This document shows positions 46,107-57,623 of a stretch of DNA of 64,000 nt, one piece after another (position 1 is the first letter of the stretch; each line of letters begins with the position of its first letter). A program made the position numbers and the translations under genes. The notes below the pieces were generated by a model that made no database searches, was not told the origin of the DNA, and was given only the letters and a program-made list of their open reading frames with translations. Origin of the DNA: Apostichopus japonicus (lineage: Eukaryota > Echinodermata > Holothuroidea > Aspidochirotida > Stichopodidae); assembly GCF_037975245.1 (NCBI RefSeq), contig NC_092564.1, positions 28,938,984 to 29,002,983 on the forward strand, given 5' to 3'.

Positions 46107-46557
46107 GTGAGTCAGTTTAAAAGTGTAAGGAAAGTAATCAGAAAACAGTTTTCCAGAGTGTAATGTTAGTTTATCATTATAAATTTGAAGCCAAGTCAGG
46201 TTTTATTGTGTCAGTGGTCTGTACAAAATAAAATATTTCCTGAGGGGCTAATTTCCTCTAATAAAACTCTAAGGTAGTAACAGACATGAAAGCATTTAGG
46301 TAACAAGAGTTTGGCCAGAAATGGTTTTACATTGCGGTGCATTCTACAAAAGTGGGCTGTTAAATCAATCTTGTTTTTGACTGGACTCAGAAAGGAACAT
46401 TGCAGCACTGCATTACTAGTTCCTCTTAAAATATTGATAAGAAATTAGCAAAAGATGCCAAAGTGTGGGATGAAATAGAATTACTTGAATATTTCTGTTT
46501 GTATAATAATAATTGAATGGTTTCTGATTAACTTTTCTTTCTTTTTGTTGTTTCAAG

Positions 46558-46698
46558 AAGAAAAGACTATCAATTCTTGGTGGCAACACGTTGAAGGAGT
46601 GCGTTAAAAGAATCCTGGGTGATGTATTGGCAAATGCAGTTGTTACCACACTGAACTGGACATGTACCACTGGGAAAACAGCCTTTGCGAAGCTACAT
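46558..46698 (+). CDS. DUF4806 gene, core exon
   Basis: The acceptor GTTGTTTCAAG begins KKRLSILGGNTLKECVKRIL, then GDVLANAVVTTLNWTCTTGK and TAFAKLH up to donor CAT|GTATGA. The family pattern L-S-x-[IL]-GG, V-[RK]-R-I-[LM], NW-x-G-x-x-GK-x-A-F is met residue by residue, with Cys at one usually glycine position (NWTC). Entry and exit are in phase 0, joining both neighbouring exons without a break. DUF4806 has no established function. The domain is greatly expanded in some cnidarian, echinoderm and fish genomes, consistent with transposon origin. Confidence 0.75.
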
Positions 46699-47549
46699 GT
46701 ATGAAATACATAATTGAAAGTGAGTTTATATGTGTCATTTTTGTTTTCAGCAGCAGTGAAGAAAACCTTGAGTTGTGGGGAAGGGTTGTGCATTTGACTC
46801 ATGGATCGGCCAACTTTTCAATGCAACACCCCTTCAACGAGAATTCTTGCTTTAATATGCATTGAATTCTGGTCATTTAAAAAAGGTATTACAAATATAT
46901 GTTGATGTAAGATGTGTTGTTTCAGATGCAGTTGAAAAGCAGCATTCAGCATTGATTTTAAAGTTAATTCACCATATAATTTTATAGACCAGTCCATTGT
47001 CACTTTCTTTCCCAATTGATGGGACCTGGATTTGCAACAGTAATGCATGTGTTCAGTATAAAATGAAAGAAGGTGACTGTCAAAGTCAAAGGAAATATTT
47101 CGTATATCACTGAAAAAAAGGTAAATGCGTGAAAATGTGAATAATGTAGTTTAACCAATTGTGATCATAATGTGAGCCCCCAGCCGATACTCATAGCTAG
47201 TGTTACAGTTGGCACAGTAATTATCAAAAAGCTGTGACACGTTGAACTAAGAGTCAGACAGGTGAAAATTTGCAGAAATTTTAATGTTTTAAATTTTATA
47301 ATTTTAAATTATTATTTTTTTTTAAATTTGCATTTACAGTACAAAAAAACTTGGCACGTACCACCTGTAACACATGTTACTGTGTTACGAGCACAGTACA
47401 GTAGTAACTGATGCATGGTTGTGGAACATGAACAGTAGTAACTTTTCTAGCTATGAGTATCGGGTAACCCATTATTGGCTTCATTTTATTGCTTGTGTAG
47501 AATGCAGTCTTTTATGTAATGTTTTGTGTAATGTGTTTCGTATTAACAG

Positions 47550-47681
47550 AAGCTGTACGGAGGAACTGCACAATCGACTTCATCTGATATTCAGGCGGCG
47601 GTGGTGAGATTTCTGAAGGATGCATCTGATTGTGAGGGAGGGCGAAAATCTAGGACTACACCACAAACAGTTGACGAGTGA
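47550..47681 (+). CDS. DUF4806 gene, terminal exon
   Basis: After TTTCGTATTAACAG the frame reads KLYGGTAQSTSSDIQAAVVR, then FLKDASDCEGGRKSRTTPQT, ending VDE and TGA at 47679-47681. DUF4806 proteins usually finish with such a DI-x-x-A-[VI]-x-x-[FW]-L-[KR] helix and a basic tail. The phase continues from the core exon. A poly(A) signal follows 68 bases after the stop, and the right inverted array of the putative transposon starts about 200 bases later. Confidence 0.7.
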   Translation, partial: KLYGGTAQSTSSDIQAAVVRFLKDASDCEGGRKSRTTPQTVDE

Positions 47682-47748
47682 ATTTCTTTGATGCTGTTGC
47701 AATATTTAACGCTGGAACTCATTTTCTCGCTTTGTAATTTATAGGCGT

Positions 47749-47754
47749 AATAAA
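47749..47754 (+). terminator. Poly(A) signal AATAAA of the DUF4806 gene
   Basis: AATAAA lies 68 bases downstream of the DUF4806 stop codon on the same strand, followed by a T-rich tract (47770-47800). Confidence 0.65.
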
Positions 47755-47879
47755 ATGATAGCAACTTATTTCACTGTGTTCGTCATTATTTCTTCATATG
47801 TAACCGCATGTGTCATTCAGTAAAATCTGCAGGTAGACCAATAGCTCTGTTCTAGTAGTACACCCCAAACAGTTTTCTG

Positions 47880-48486
47880 CCGGAACACAGATATTTGGGT
47901 AGCACTTCATGTGAAGATCTCTGCCAAGCGGGTTGCTGGCGGAATACCAGATTTGGGCTAGCAGGTCGCCAGAACACTGGATATTAGCTAGTGGATAGCC
48001 AGTGGCTCTCTCTGACAGAAATTCAGCGGTACTTCGGTGGTAAGCTTGCGTTTCTCCGGCGGTGTGATGGTAGTACACTGGCGTTTCTTCGGCGGTCTGC
48101 TAGTGGAACACTGACGGTACGCTGGCGTTTCTTCGGCGGTACGCTGGCGTTTCTTTGGCGGTCTACTGGTGGAACACCGGCGGTACGCTGGAGTTTCTTC
48201 GGCGGTCTGCCTGTGGAACACTGTCGGTACACCGGCGTTTCTTCAGCGGTTCATCGGCGGTACGCTGGCGTTTCTTTGGCGGTACACCGGCGGTACGCTG
48301 GCCTTTCTTCGGCGGTCTGCTTGTGAAACACTGGCGGTATGCCGGCGGTACGCTGGCGTTTCTCCGGCGGTCTTCTGGTGTAGTCGCCGGCGTACCGCCG
48401 GATTAAAGCCAGCCAAATCTCTGGCGTTCCGCCGGTGGACCGCCAGTGGTGCACCTGGCGGGCCGCCGGTGGACCGCTAGCATGAT
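47880..48486. repeat. Right GC-rich inverted array
   Basis: More than ten copies of a unit such as GCTGGCGTTTCTTCGGCGGT, alternating with CTGGTGGAACACCGGCGGTA, at a spacing of about 30-45 bases. The long open frames on both strands, rich in Arg and Pro (RRPPKKRQR), are by-products of this repeat. Confidence 0.85.
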
Positions 48487-49140
48487 GTTATATACATTCA
48501 CATAGACAATCGTAAGGTGATTTGAAGACAATGAAAGTCAGTGGGTGTCATGATTTTAGAAATTGATCTACAAAATAACAATATAATTTTATAATGATCC
48601 CTGGACGTAGTGGCTGGTTATGTTTGTACGTGCTTATATGATTTGAAAATGTCATAAAATAAGTGAAATTTCACATCCCACCAGCTGCTTGGTAAACTAT
48701 TTCAGAGTAGGGTAAATTTAACATTTTTTGCCTTTGGTAATGATGAAATATTTAAGTGAATGCCATTAGTACTAAATTAACTAAAGAGTTGCCATTGTTA
48801 GAGTGGAAAATGATGGTTAGTTTATTGGCTAAAATATGAGTGTGTGATGGGTTCAAGAATTGGCCATGATATTGAAAACCATGCAACATGATTTCAAAGT
48901 GAATACACTTCATATTTGTCTCATACATAGTACATATTATATATGTAATAATTTATAATTCTCTGTAAGCTGTTCTGATCTGGTAAATTAGATATTCACA
49001 TTTAATGCAAGTGCACATTGGGAGGGGTGATTATTACTTAATTGATTATTGATTTGTCAAAGTTACTTCACAATGAGGTACTACTGTACCCTGATTGTGT
49101 TTTGTTTATGTCAGTTGTGTTCAATTTTATATTTTGACAG
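48487..49140. other. No recognised feature
   Basis: AT-rich DNA between the right inverted array and the next candidate exon, with no motif or boundary that I can support. Confidence 0.5.
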
Positions 49141-49230
49141 TACATTCCATTGATTCCATTCCAAAACCATGCTGAGGAAAGTGACCTTCAGCAGCGTGTG
49201 AGCACAAAAACTGTTGACCTGCAAGAACAG
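49141..49230 (+). CDS. Candidate exon of an unrecognised gene (1)
   Basis: Between TATTTTGACAG and donor CAG|GTAATG the frame is open for exactly 30 codons: YIPLIPFQNHAEESDLQQRV, STKTVDLQEQ. It starts and ends in phase 0 and so joins the next candidate exon. There is no recognised domain; the second half is likely helical. Confidence 0.35.
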
Positions 49231-49607
49231 GTAATGAGCCTAACAATCATTGTTATCAATATGTGTATTTACTGCATTCTGTAATTATTCTACATAAATT
49301 AGTTCTAGTGCAGAGACAAATATTAATTGAAATTACCATTAGTGAACTTAGGGAGATCTCTTTGGTCAATTCATTGTTACAAGTAAGTATGTAGTTCCAT
49401 CCTTGTTTTGTATGCTGACATATTTATACGTTCACTAATGATGAAAAAGTGACTTAGAATTTGACAAGCTTATCATCTCCAGTATTTGTACTGAATCATA
49501 CATGATTACTCAATCTATATATAGCACAATTTTGCTTTATGTAGATTGAGTATAACTGAAATTGACTGCATATGATATAAATACATTTTTTTGTGTTCAC
49601 TTTCCAG

Positions 49608-49691
49608 TTTCCAGCTGTACTCAAGTACCTTGAAGAGATTATGAATGAAACTATCTTGTCAGTCTGTTGCTCTGTCTGTTTCTTTCTAATG
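49608..49691 (+). CDS. Candidate exon of an unrecognised gene (2)
   Basis: Acceptor CACTTTCCAG, then FPAVLKYLEEIMNETILSVC and CSVCFFLM, ending at a possible donor ATG|GTAGCT. It follows the exon at 49141-49230 in phase 0 (LQEQ-FPAVLKYLEEIM). Its end phase does not fit the next exon at 50172, so its 3' border may be wrong or an exon is missing. Confidence 0.3.
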
Positions 49692-50171
49692 GTAGCTTCA
49701 AGTAGCATTTACAACAATCACTTGGCATTATTGTTTACAATTATATACATCAGTTCTTTGCCTTAATTTCACAGAAGAGTTTTCAACTCTTGAAAGGTTT
49801 TGAAAAAAAAAAATATTTTCATTAAAAAATCTACAAACCAGTAGCCAAACTTGCTTTAACATGTAGAGAAATTGAGGAATATGTTATTTTGTTTTCTAGT
49901 AGACTTTTCTTAAGTGTACATGTTTTGCGCTACCGTTTATGTCAAATAGTCATACTATTAGAAAAAGGAAAAATGTTATGCTTCATTATGCAATGCATTA
50001 ATAATATATGTACTGTGTGATTGTCAACATATCAGAAACTGAAACTCAAAAATAACTGAACTTTTCTGGCCAATTTTTTAGATTTGTGCTCTTGAGGTTA
50101 TAATAGGTAATTTCTTTTTCCTCGTGTTTTGTCTTTCATGTTTTCATGTTGTATTATTTTTTTTTCCTTAG

Positions 50172-50253
50172 GTCAGAAAGACACAAGAACTTCATGACTG
50201 GAAAACGTGAGAGGAAGGGATACTTGTTTGGTGCACGACTAGTATCAATTGAG
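50172..50253 (+). CDS. Candidate exon of an unrecognised gene (3)
   Basis: The acceptor TTTTTCCTTAG (long T tract) is followed by SERHKNFMTGKRERKGYLFG then ARLVSIE, with donor GAG|GTAACA. It ends in phase 0 and joins the next exon in frame. Basic middle, no known motif. Confidence 0.45.
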
Positions 50254-50769
50254 GTAACAAAATCCTTACATATCTACTTAATGTAAGTGCATTTGTATAT
50301 GTGGAGTGAAATATCGATTTTGTACTTTGTATCACATATCAATAGTACTATGCACCTCAGATAATATGTTGCTTTTATACATAAGGTACTAGGATTGACT
50401 AGAGTTGGAACTTAATTGTCACATGAATATGTTGCCAATTGAGCATCGGTCTGCCATCACCATGCAACGCTGATCTTATCAACAGTGTTTCAGGCTTGAT
50501 AACGGGCACCATAATATGTCACTTGGGATCATGAAATGAGAGAAAATACTTTGACATTTAACAAGTTATAACGATCGATGAATATGTATATTATATGAAA
50601 ACTAGCCACATAGAATGTGCTATCCAATCTTCATAGTATCAAAGATGTAACTGAGTTGTGTTAAAAGAATAAGCTGATTACATGCACTTGGACTGATGTG
50701 CAATTTTACATAAAATTTGTACTTTTACTTGAAGGATTTTTTATGTAATTATTTTATCCTTTTTAACAG

Positions 50770-50849
50770 CTGAAAAACACCCTGCATAACATGTTGGATG
50801 CCCACTCTAAAACTAAGAAGACCCTGACTCAAGGACCAGTAGATCACAG
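50770..50849 (+). CDS. Candidate exon of an unrecognised gene (4)
   Basis: Acceptor TTTTTAACAG, then LKNTLHNMLDAHSKTKKTLT, QGPVDH, and donor AG|GTAACT in phase 2. It is in phase with both the preceding and the following exon, which makes a chance arrangement less likely. Confidence 0.45.
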
Positions 50850-51564
50850 GTAACTTCTTAACCTAGCCGTTAAATGAAACTAATACTTGTTAGAATGTAT
50901 ACCCTAAAGAGCAATTATTTATGTGAATTGTCTAAAGGATTTCAATGGAAATTAAGCATATTAAACATTTGTTATACTTTAAACTGCACATGCTTGTGCT
51001 CTTTTGATCTACTGTTATTTGCAAAGCTATTGCTGTTATGTTAATAATGGTTATTGCAAATTCTAGAAAGCATCAATTATCTTAAGTTGCCTCAGAGCTA
51101 CAAGGGGGGGGGCACCTTTTTGAGGGACAAAATCTTGACTCGATGTTTGAGTGCCAAAAATAAGGAAGTGTAAGAAAGTAAACAATAAAGTTGTCATGAA
51201 AGTCAAGAAATAGGTGTCAGGTCCGTACAGAGAGGGTTGAGGCAGTGATGACATTTTCAAGGTCAGGGAAGTGTTTTCAAGCTACCTCAAGATTGTTATT
51301 AGCAAACCAAAATATTTTGGAGCGCATCACAAATAGGTCACGGACTAAACAAGACCCCTCCCCAGGTTACAAATCGTATTCTGTGTGTGTATTTGTCCTT
51401 TCTGTTACTGTAACTTGTCATTCAGCCTCTCAAGAAGATCCTGCTAGGATCAAAACATTAGACCCTCTTACTTTTACACACAACAAGAACATGATTAACA
51501 TCTTTTACAGATGAAACTCTTATTAATTTTTAATTTTTCTTGTCTTACATTGTTTGTTTTGTAG

Positions 51565-51595
51565 CTACGCACAACTTCTCATTTATTTCCTGTAA
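51565..51595 (+). CDS. Candidate terminal exon of an unrecognised gene (5)
   Basis: The acceptor TTGTTTTGTAG adds C to the AG left by the previous exon (Ser), then YAQLLIYFL and TAA at 51593-51595. It is short, and supported only by phase and acceptor. No AATAAA was seen within the next 300 bases. Confidence 0.35.
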
Positions 51596-51700
51596 CATCA
51601 AACTATCATGTATCCATCTGCTTTAATGATTGATAACTAATAGTTGCCTATTGAATGTCGAATTGCCAAAATTTTATGCGGGAGTATTTGCGGACATTTT

Positions 51701-51796
51701 GTACCAGGACATTTCGTCCGGTCGTACTGTATTTGCTGTGAGGGTGGGACACAATTTTCAGCAGATAATGTCCGACCGGACTAAATGTGCTGGTAC
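51701..51796. repeat. Palindromic foldback, about 96 bp
   Basis: GTACCAGGACATTTCGTCCG with GTCG pairs with CGACCGGACTAAATGTGCTG with GTAC at the other end. A second hairpin, GTACAGAGTGTCC...TACTCTGTAC, follows directly (51793-51822). Confidence 0.65.
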
Positions 51797-51929
51797 AGAG
51801 TGTCCCTGTGGATACTCTGTACAGCGGGACAATCTGTACTGTCACACCAGCTGCGTACGCGGCTGTACATGTCGTATGGTATTGTGGATTGTGCAATGTT
51901 CCTTTCAAGTTTTAACGATCATTTTTTGA

Positions 51930-54060
51930 ACACGAACTTTGCTCAATGTGTTTGAAAAGATTTTCTCCATATCCTTTGCTGTTAAATTGAAGTTAAATAA
52001 TAAGAACAACACAAAGAGGACAAACACGTTGGATATAACAATTTATTTTGAACTGCATCTTGTCATTTGGGTGTGTACTTCTCACAACTACTAATGTTGG
52101 CCACCAAGGTCAGTTCAATACTACAAGGTCACCTAACTGATGCACGCATATAAGGGCTGCATAGCCTAATGTTAGACCTAGCTATCCACCCTCAAGCACT
52201 GGTAATGATGTGTGCCGATCGTAGCTGACAATGTCGTCTAGCAGAAAAGGTTTCTCTTGTTGCAATTTACTTTCATATTGCAAAAAGAACAGTAAATAGG
52301 AGAAACCAAAGTCAACAAATGATGGAAGGAATCATGGAAGCTTAACCTTTGTTTTTTTCAGTATTTGCAATTCACATTTCGGTATTTTGTTTTTCTTAAA
52401 ATAAAAAGTAGTACCAAAATTTGGTCGGAAAAAAAAAAGGTTTCGGTACTAACAACGGTTTACAGTGCAAGCGTAATTGTTTAAATACCCTAAATGAATT
52501 GAAGTCATTTTGGGTCTTGGCAAAATGTGTTATATTTACTGTACCACCAAACCAGAGAAGTAGCCCCACATGGTATTTGTACATGCCCTTCCACCAAATC
52601 AGATGTCCATATAGAAAGGGCCCACCAGGATTCCTTCCAGTACATTGTAGCCAGACCCTTCAAAGTCTTCCACATAAAAAATCCAAAACTTTCATTCTCT
52701 TAAATTTTTTAAAACTAAGTGTGCAAGTTTCATTAATCAAAATGTGCCTAACTTGCTATATTTTTCCTGTGCGATATTAACGTGTTCGATATAATTCAAT
52801 TTTTGGGGCATTCTCCTGAATTTTTTAATGGCTTTCTGAACTTTTTGTACTGCTTATTTATTCTATAATGCTATATTTGTTTTCACCTTTCCAAGTGCCA
52901 CTTCATTGTCCAAGAAATGGACACTGATCATTTTGATAGAAATTGTCATGCATAAGTTGTTGTAGACCTTCAAATTAAACAGTGATTGTAAGAAAGCCAG
53001 AGTTCTGTTGATCACTGTACTTTGCGATTATACAAAGTTGATGCTAAGAGCTAATGTAGTGATCAAGTACAAGTTTCATGAAGAGTATTTTCAGCTGTAG
53101 ATGTCTATAGATATTGATCAAATCAACGTTGTTGTTCAAACAACACCATTACAAGTAGCATGTGCAGTGAAGATCACAACGGTTTATTACAAAGTGCTGT
53201 AATCTCATTCATTTTCCTTTTCATCAGACTGTACAGTGTCTAGAGCAGCCAGCATTGTAACACAATAATAATTATGCCAGACCCTGCAACTTTATTCAAC
53301 GATGGCTCTTGCTTTATCTTTGTACTTGTGAAGTTCAGCACAGAAAAACTGGGCGTAATGGATCGTTTGTTGAAAGGTAAAATGCAGATATATTTGACTT
53401 TGAAAAGCTTCTCCAAAATGTTTTACTGGATTTTTAGAACTTAGTGCAAAGTAGAAGTATTGTCCTCAAACATAGTATTCATGAACTCCTCACATAGGCT
53501 ATCTATCACATTACCTTTAAAGATCGCAAATAAACCTTTGAGTTGGGAAGAGTTAGCAACTTTTAAAGTTTCATAGTCATTACTACTTAATGTGGTTTAC
53601 TAATCAGCAGCGTTGAGCCTCAGGCTGCATTAAGTTCAAGTGACACGTAACAGATTCCCTTCAAACTTGCACAAATTGAGAAGCTACATATCAAAACCCC
53701 ATACTCCAAATTTGGAGTTCCACGATTGTTTCTTTGCTGTTTTAATTAAGTTAATAACCAAGCTCATCATGTAAGATAATGACATCACGGGGGGAACTGC
53801 CAACGTTACCAAAACTTAGTAGGCCTAATATGCTACCGAGATCAAAGACGTAAACAATACGTTACGGACAGTAAACAAAATATCATATGAGAATGGGTGC
53901 ACAACAGAACAAGAAAGTTGCGTGTTCCTCAAACACTGTATACACTGCACTCAGCCAGCCTAGCTGCCTAATTAAAGATTGGCTTGGACCTTCGAGCGAA
54001 TCTTATGTGTGCAGTGCTTACTTCACTAGTTAAAGTTTCGTTTCCTATCGCCTATCCGCG
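51930..54060. other. No recognised gene
   Basis: About 2.1 kb of AT-rich DNA. The open frame at 52421-52780 on the + strand contains no motif and has no splice context that I can use. No repeat boundary was recognised. Confidence 0.5.
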
Positions 54061-54649
54061 CAACTTGGACTTGGAACACCAACAGCTCGCCGTCTACAAG
54101 ACAATGCCGTTCCATCTCTATTTGGAGAAAGTATCTTCAAATCTCGAGGAGATATAGAAATAAGTAGACCAGTAGTTGCGAAGCTGGATCGGAAAAGAGT
54201 AAGTGTATTTTCTGGCCTAGGCCTACTACAAGGACTAACTTAGTATTATTACTAACTTACAGTAGGCTAATTCTTATAATTTCGTTCAGTTAGTTAGGCC
54301 CTAAATTAGGTATGGCGACGATAAAGTTAGGCGTAGGCTAGGGCTAACTAAAGCATTTGATCAGTGGTACATCATGAAAAAACCAGAATAACAAGCATCA
54401 GATGTTTACATGTCATTTTGCCCAATAATGTGCTCCCACCTATCTTCATACTCAGAGTCATAGCTCATATGTTGCATATGTTGCACAGTAAATAACATCC
54501 TTATATTTTGCCATTTATGGTGGTAGGGCTGCAATTTTTGTTACAAGAGAAAACACTTGTGACAGGTACTTTCAAACATATCAAACTGCTTTCTTAAATG
54601 AACTTTCATAACTTCCTTGTTATTTTCTTTCCCAATTTTCACTACTTAG

Positions 54650-54732
54650 ATTAATCTAGAAGCTGTTCCCCAACCAACTGCAGTGAAAATACAAAGGCAT
54701 GGATTTTGCAGAATGTACATCTCCATCTAAAG
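54650..54732 (+). CDS. Candidate first coding exon of a Ser/Thr/Pro-rich protein
   Basis: Acceptor CACTACTTAG, then a short leader and ATG at 54699 reading MDFAECTSPSK, leaving phase 1 at donor AAG|GTAGCA. A likely untranslated first exon ends at about 54197 (AAAAGA|GTAAGT), preceded by GC-richer DNA. The next exon at 55495 continues in frame. Confidence 0.4.
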
Positions 54733-55494
54733 GTAGCATGATCTTATATAAATGTGCTTGTAATTACCGAAAAACAGTTGGGAAATAGGGGAGGGGAGGG
54801 TGGTGACAGGCATTAAAGATTTAAGTAGTCAGTTTTGAACGGGATACAAGAAACTCCACCAGTAAAACATTGAGGCATATATATGGGGGGGCAAACTACC
54901 AGACAAAAGGAAGGCAGCAGTATGATGCCCCAAAGGTCCCCATAAATAGGCATAAATAGAGTGATGGATGGGGGGGGGGGGTCGGAGGAGGAAATGTGGT
55001 GGAGAAGTGTAAGCTAGGGTAATACATGGAAGAATGGAAAACTTTCATTCATCTATAGAGTATTCTATGGCAGAAGTGAGTACAGGGGCCAAAATTTTAG
55101 AAACAGTACTTGTTGAAAGCAAAATAGCAATTAAAACTGCACATCGGGGCAGGCTGACTAGGGGATAACATACATTGTATTTTATCCATCATATCCGCCT
55201 GCCTGACGAGAGTGGTTGAGGAGGCTATACCTGATGGCTTCACAGGAAAATATATAGGCTACATCTATAGTTACTGAGAGAAGGGAGATAACATTGTAGT
55301 TATACTATATGAAACCAAGCTGAAGTCATTTGCAATGCTCATGGTGTGAGTGGCCCATATTTTTGCAGCCACATAAATTAGGAGGATATGCTCTCCTTGA
55401 GGAAAGATAAGAGAACCATCTAGGCAGCTGACCCCTGTCCAAGAGCAGCCTACTGTATGTGTATGGTATAATAAGCGTGTATTCTAATTTTCAG

Positions 55495-55741
55495 TGAATG
55501 TCACACATGTAGAAGTCCAGTGTTCACTGGTCCTCCTACCACCATTGAAATTGCTGACTGGACCGACAGAGACAAGAACACCATCAAAGCAACCAGGGCC
55601 ATCTCACAGTGGCGATGATGGTCCGTCTGCTGCTGTGACATCCTCCTCGGGATATACCGAAAAACCGCCAGGTAGTCCGGACTACACTCCATCAGTTCAC
55701 TCATCTGATGAATCTGAACATGACAAAGATGACGCTTCAAG
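55495..55741 (+). CDS. Candidate second exon, disordered acidic/Ser-Pro region
   Basis: After CTAATTTTCAG the codon begun upstream becomes Val, and the frame is open for 82 codons: VNVTHVEVQCSLVLLPPLKL, then LTGPTETRTPSKQPGPSHSG and a Ser/Asp tail SVHSSDESEHDKDDAS, to donor AAG|GTAATT. A second frame also looks partly coding, with a CxxC (ECHTCRSPVFTGPPTTIEIA), but it stops within the exon. Disordered, phosphorylation-prone composition; no family recognised. Confidence 0.5.
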
Positions 55742-56440
55742 GTAATTTTCAAGATTGATAGTAGATTAGTCTGGAAAATCAATTGGTTCTATCACTTTCT
55801 GGAAAGAGGATCATTATTAATTTTGACACCAACACTGTGGGGCAGTCTGGAATGTGTGGTGAGGCCATCAGTCTTTACTTCAATTAGCATATACATACTG
55901 TATCTGGTAGAGTTGTCACAGCTGTATGTGAACAAGAAATAAAGGCACAAACAAGTAGTTGGATTTAACAGAGTATATTATATCTTCACTGGGCTGGATA
56001 TCTGCTACTGAATACAAATGGTGAAAGTTGCTCTTATACACTCTTTTACCATGGATTACAAGGGAATGGGAGAGGATGTTACTCTGTCCACATGTTTACT
56101 TTACTACATAAACTACTGAGACAATGACTACACATCCTGCTGAAGATTACATAATCCATGATATTAGGTGCACAAACAGGTGTAGGGTTTTTGTTGTAAT
56201 CAGTAAAAAATACATTGGAATTGTTCAGGCACAAGTTGTCAGGTAAAACCTGACCCATGTATCCACACGAATTGAGGTGTATCAGCTCTCGCATTAGTTG
56301 GGCATCCAAAGACTTGACTGACAACTGTGCATTGTGCCATGACTATTGACCGAAATGGAGTGATTGGAGTGCCTCTATCTAAATGGTATGTTTTTATGAA
56401 CTAGTATTATATTATTCTTCATATCTTTACTATTCTACAG

Positions 56441-56616
56441 ATTACGTATGGGAACTTTTTGACTGCTTGCACAACTTCTGCAGAAGTGGAACTCTGGGAG
56501 AGGAGTGTCCTGTTCCTGTCAGAGAAGAGCCACCACCACTTGCAAGCTCCTATGTTCATCCGAACAATGAGGATGCCATAAAACAACACCGAAGCAGATT
56601 TCAAAAGCTTTGCTGA
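56441..56616 (+). CDS. Candidate third exon, frame undecided
   Basis: The acceptor TACTATTCTACAG is good. In phase 0 it reads ITYGNFLTACTTSAEVELWE, RSVLFLSEKSHHHLQAPMFI, RTMRMP-stop (ends 56581), which looks protein-like. In another phase it reads DYVWELFDCLHNFCRSGTLG up to a stop at 56616. Neither matches the phase left by 55741 (2), so an exon is missing or a base is wrong. No database family is claimed. Confidence 0.35.
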
Positions 56617-56619
56617 AGT

Positions 56620-57615
56620 GGTTGATGGCCTCCCAATTTCTAATTTTGTTTCATTGTAGTGGGGAGCAATCAACTCTGTGAATCGTCTGTTCACATGATG
56701 TTTTGGCACAGCTGCAGAGCAGTGTTAATTAACAGGTCACTACCATCCTTAGGGAAGTTGCTAAAGTCTTATATTAAAGTTTTACTTACATCTGGTTTCC
56801 ATAGTAACTAACTAAATGATAACATTATATTTAAACAAAAGTTCCAATGACAAGTATTCCTATCTAGAGAGCTTAGACTTCATAAATATCAATTTCATGC
56901 TGACTTAATATTTGTATGCGAATTTGGTGTTTCAAACATGTTGCCAATTTTTTGTTTTTCTCCAAATAAATTGACAGAATTTGCTGTTTGTTCCCCGCAT
57001 GGGATAAAATGTGATTTTTTTTATCCCATCTATGATCAAGTAACCTTGATATTCCATGGATATAATGAACAATTTCAGATTTATTTTCATTACACTTTTA
57101 TTAAAATGAAAGCCTAAGCTCTCCAGATCCCATTGACAGAGTGGTTTAGGCTACTTTATTCAAACTGTTCTTCTATTTTAACCTAGTATATTTGACATTT
57201 CAATCATCCAGATTTTGTTGGCAGGCTACTAGAAGTGACAGCTTTGCTTACAAGAGAGAATACATACAAAAAATTATCTTGAGTTTTTATTATTTATTAC
57301 TGTTATGTACTTCCCAAACTTGAAGGGGTACTGAAGGCTTTTGAAAAATTATGAAGAGATATTGTATTACCATCGAGGTCAATCGAACAATGTAGAATTT
57401 CATCCAAGATTGAAGTTAATACCATGAACCAGGAAAATGTATGCTGGAATTCAGCCACAAAACAGACAGGACTGAACCCTGTTTCTATAAACCTTTGCAG
57501 AAATGATACTATGACTTGGCATAAACAGTCCACATTCTCACAGTCTTGATAATTTAAATCCTTCATACTGTTCAGATGGTAAAGCTTCTCTAATCCTCCT
57601 TACTGCATAGGATGG
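56620..57615. other. No recognised gene
   Basis: About 1 kb of AT-rich DNA with no motif. AATAAA at 56975-56980 could serve the candidate gene upstream. Confidence 0.4.
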
Positions 57616-57623
57616 GAGAACAA

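Larger units (their letters stand above)
42691..48486. mobile_element. Candidate DUF4806-bearing DNA transposon with GC-rich inverted arrays
   Basis: The left end reads CATCACACTGGCGGTCCGCT and the inverted right end reads CATCATGCTAGCGGTCCACC, about 20 of 24 matching when extended to GGCG. Both ends continue into tandem GCTGGCGG-type units: about 250 bp on the left (42691-42945) and about 600 bp on the right (47880-48486). The enclosed 5 kb carry a + strand gene whose last three exons encode a DUF4806 domain with a poly(A) signal. I found no convincing target duplication at the present ends (AGTACG on the left, TTATATAC on the right). Smaller MITEs (44201-44472, 44659-44925) are nested inside. 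Confidence 0.5.

Noticed and set aside
46416-46802. 128-codon open frame on the - strand
   Set aside because: It is antisense to the DUF4806 core exon, whose + strand frame matches the domain and has splice signals.
47988-48480. Several Arg/Pro-rich open frames on both strands
   Set aside because: They are generated by the GC-rich tandem units of the right inverted array; frames on both strands look equally 'coding'.
52421-52780. 119-codon open frame on the + strand
   Set aside because: No motif, no splice context, no poly(A) signal nearby; not distinguishable from chance.
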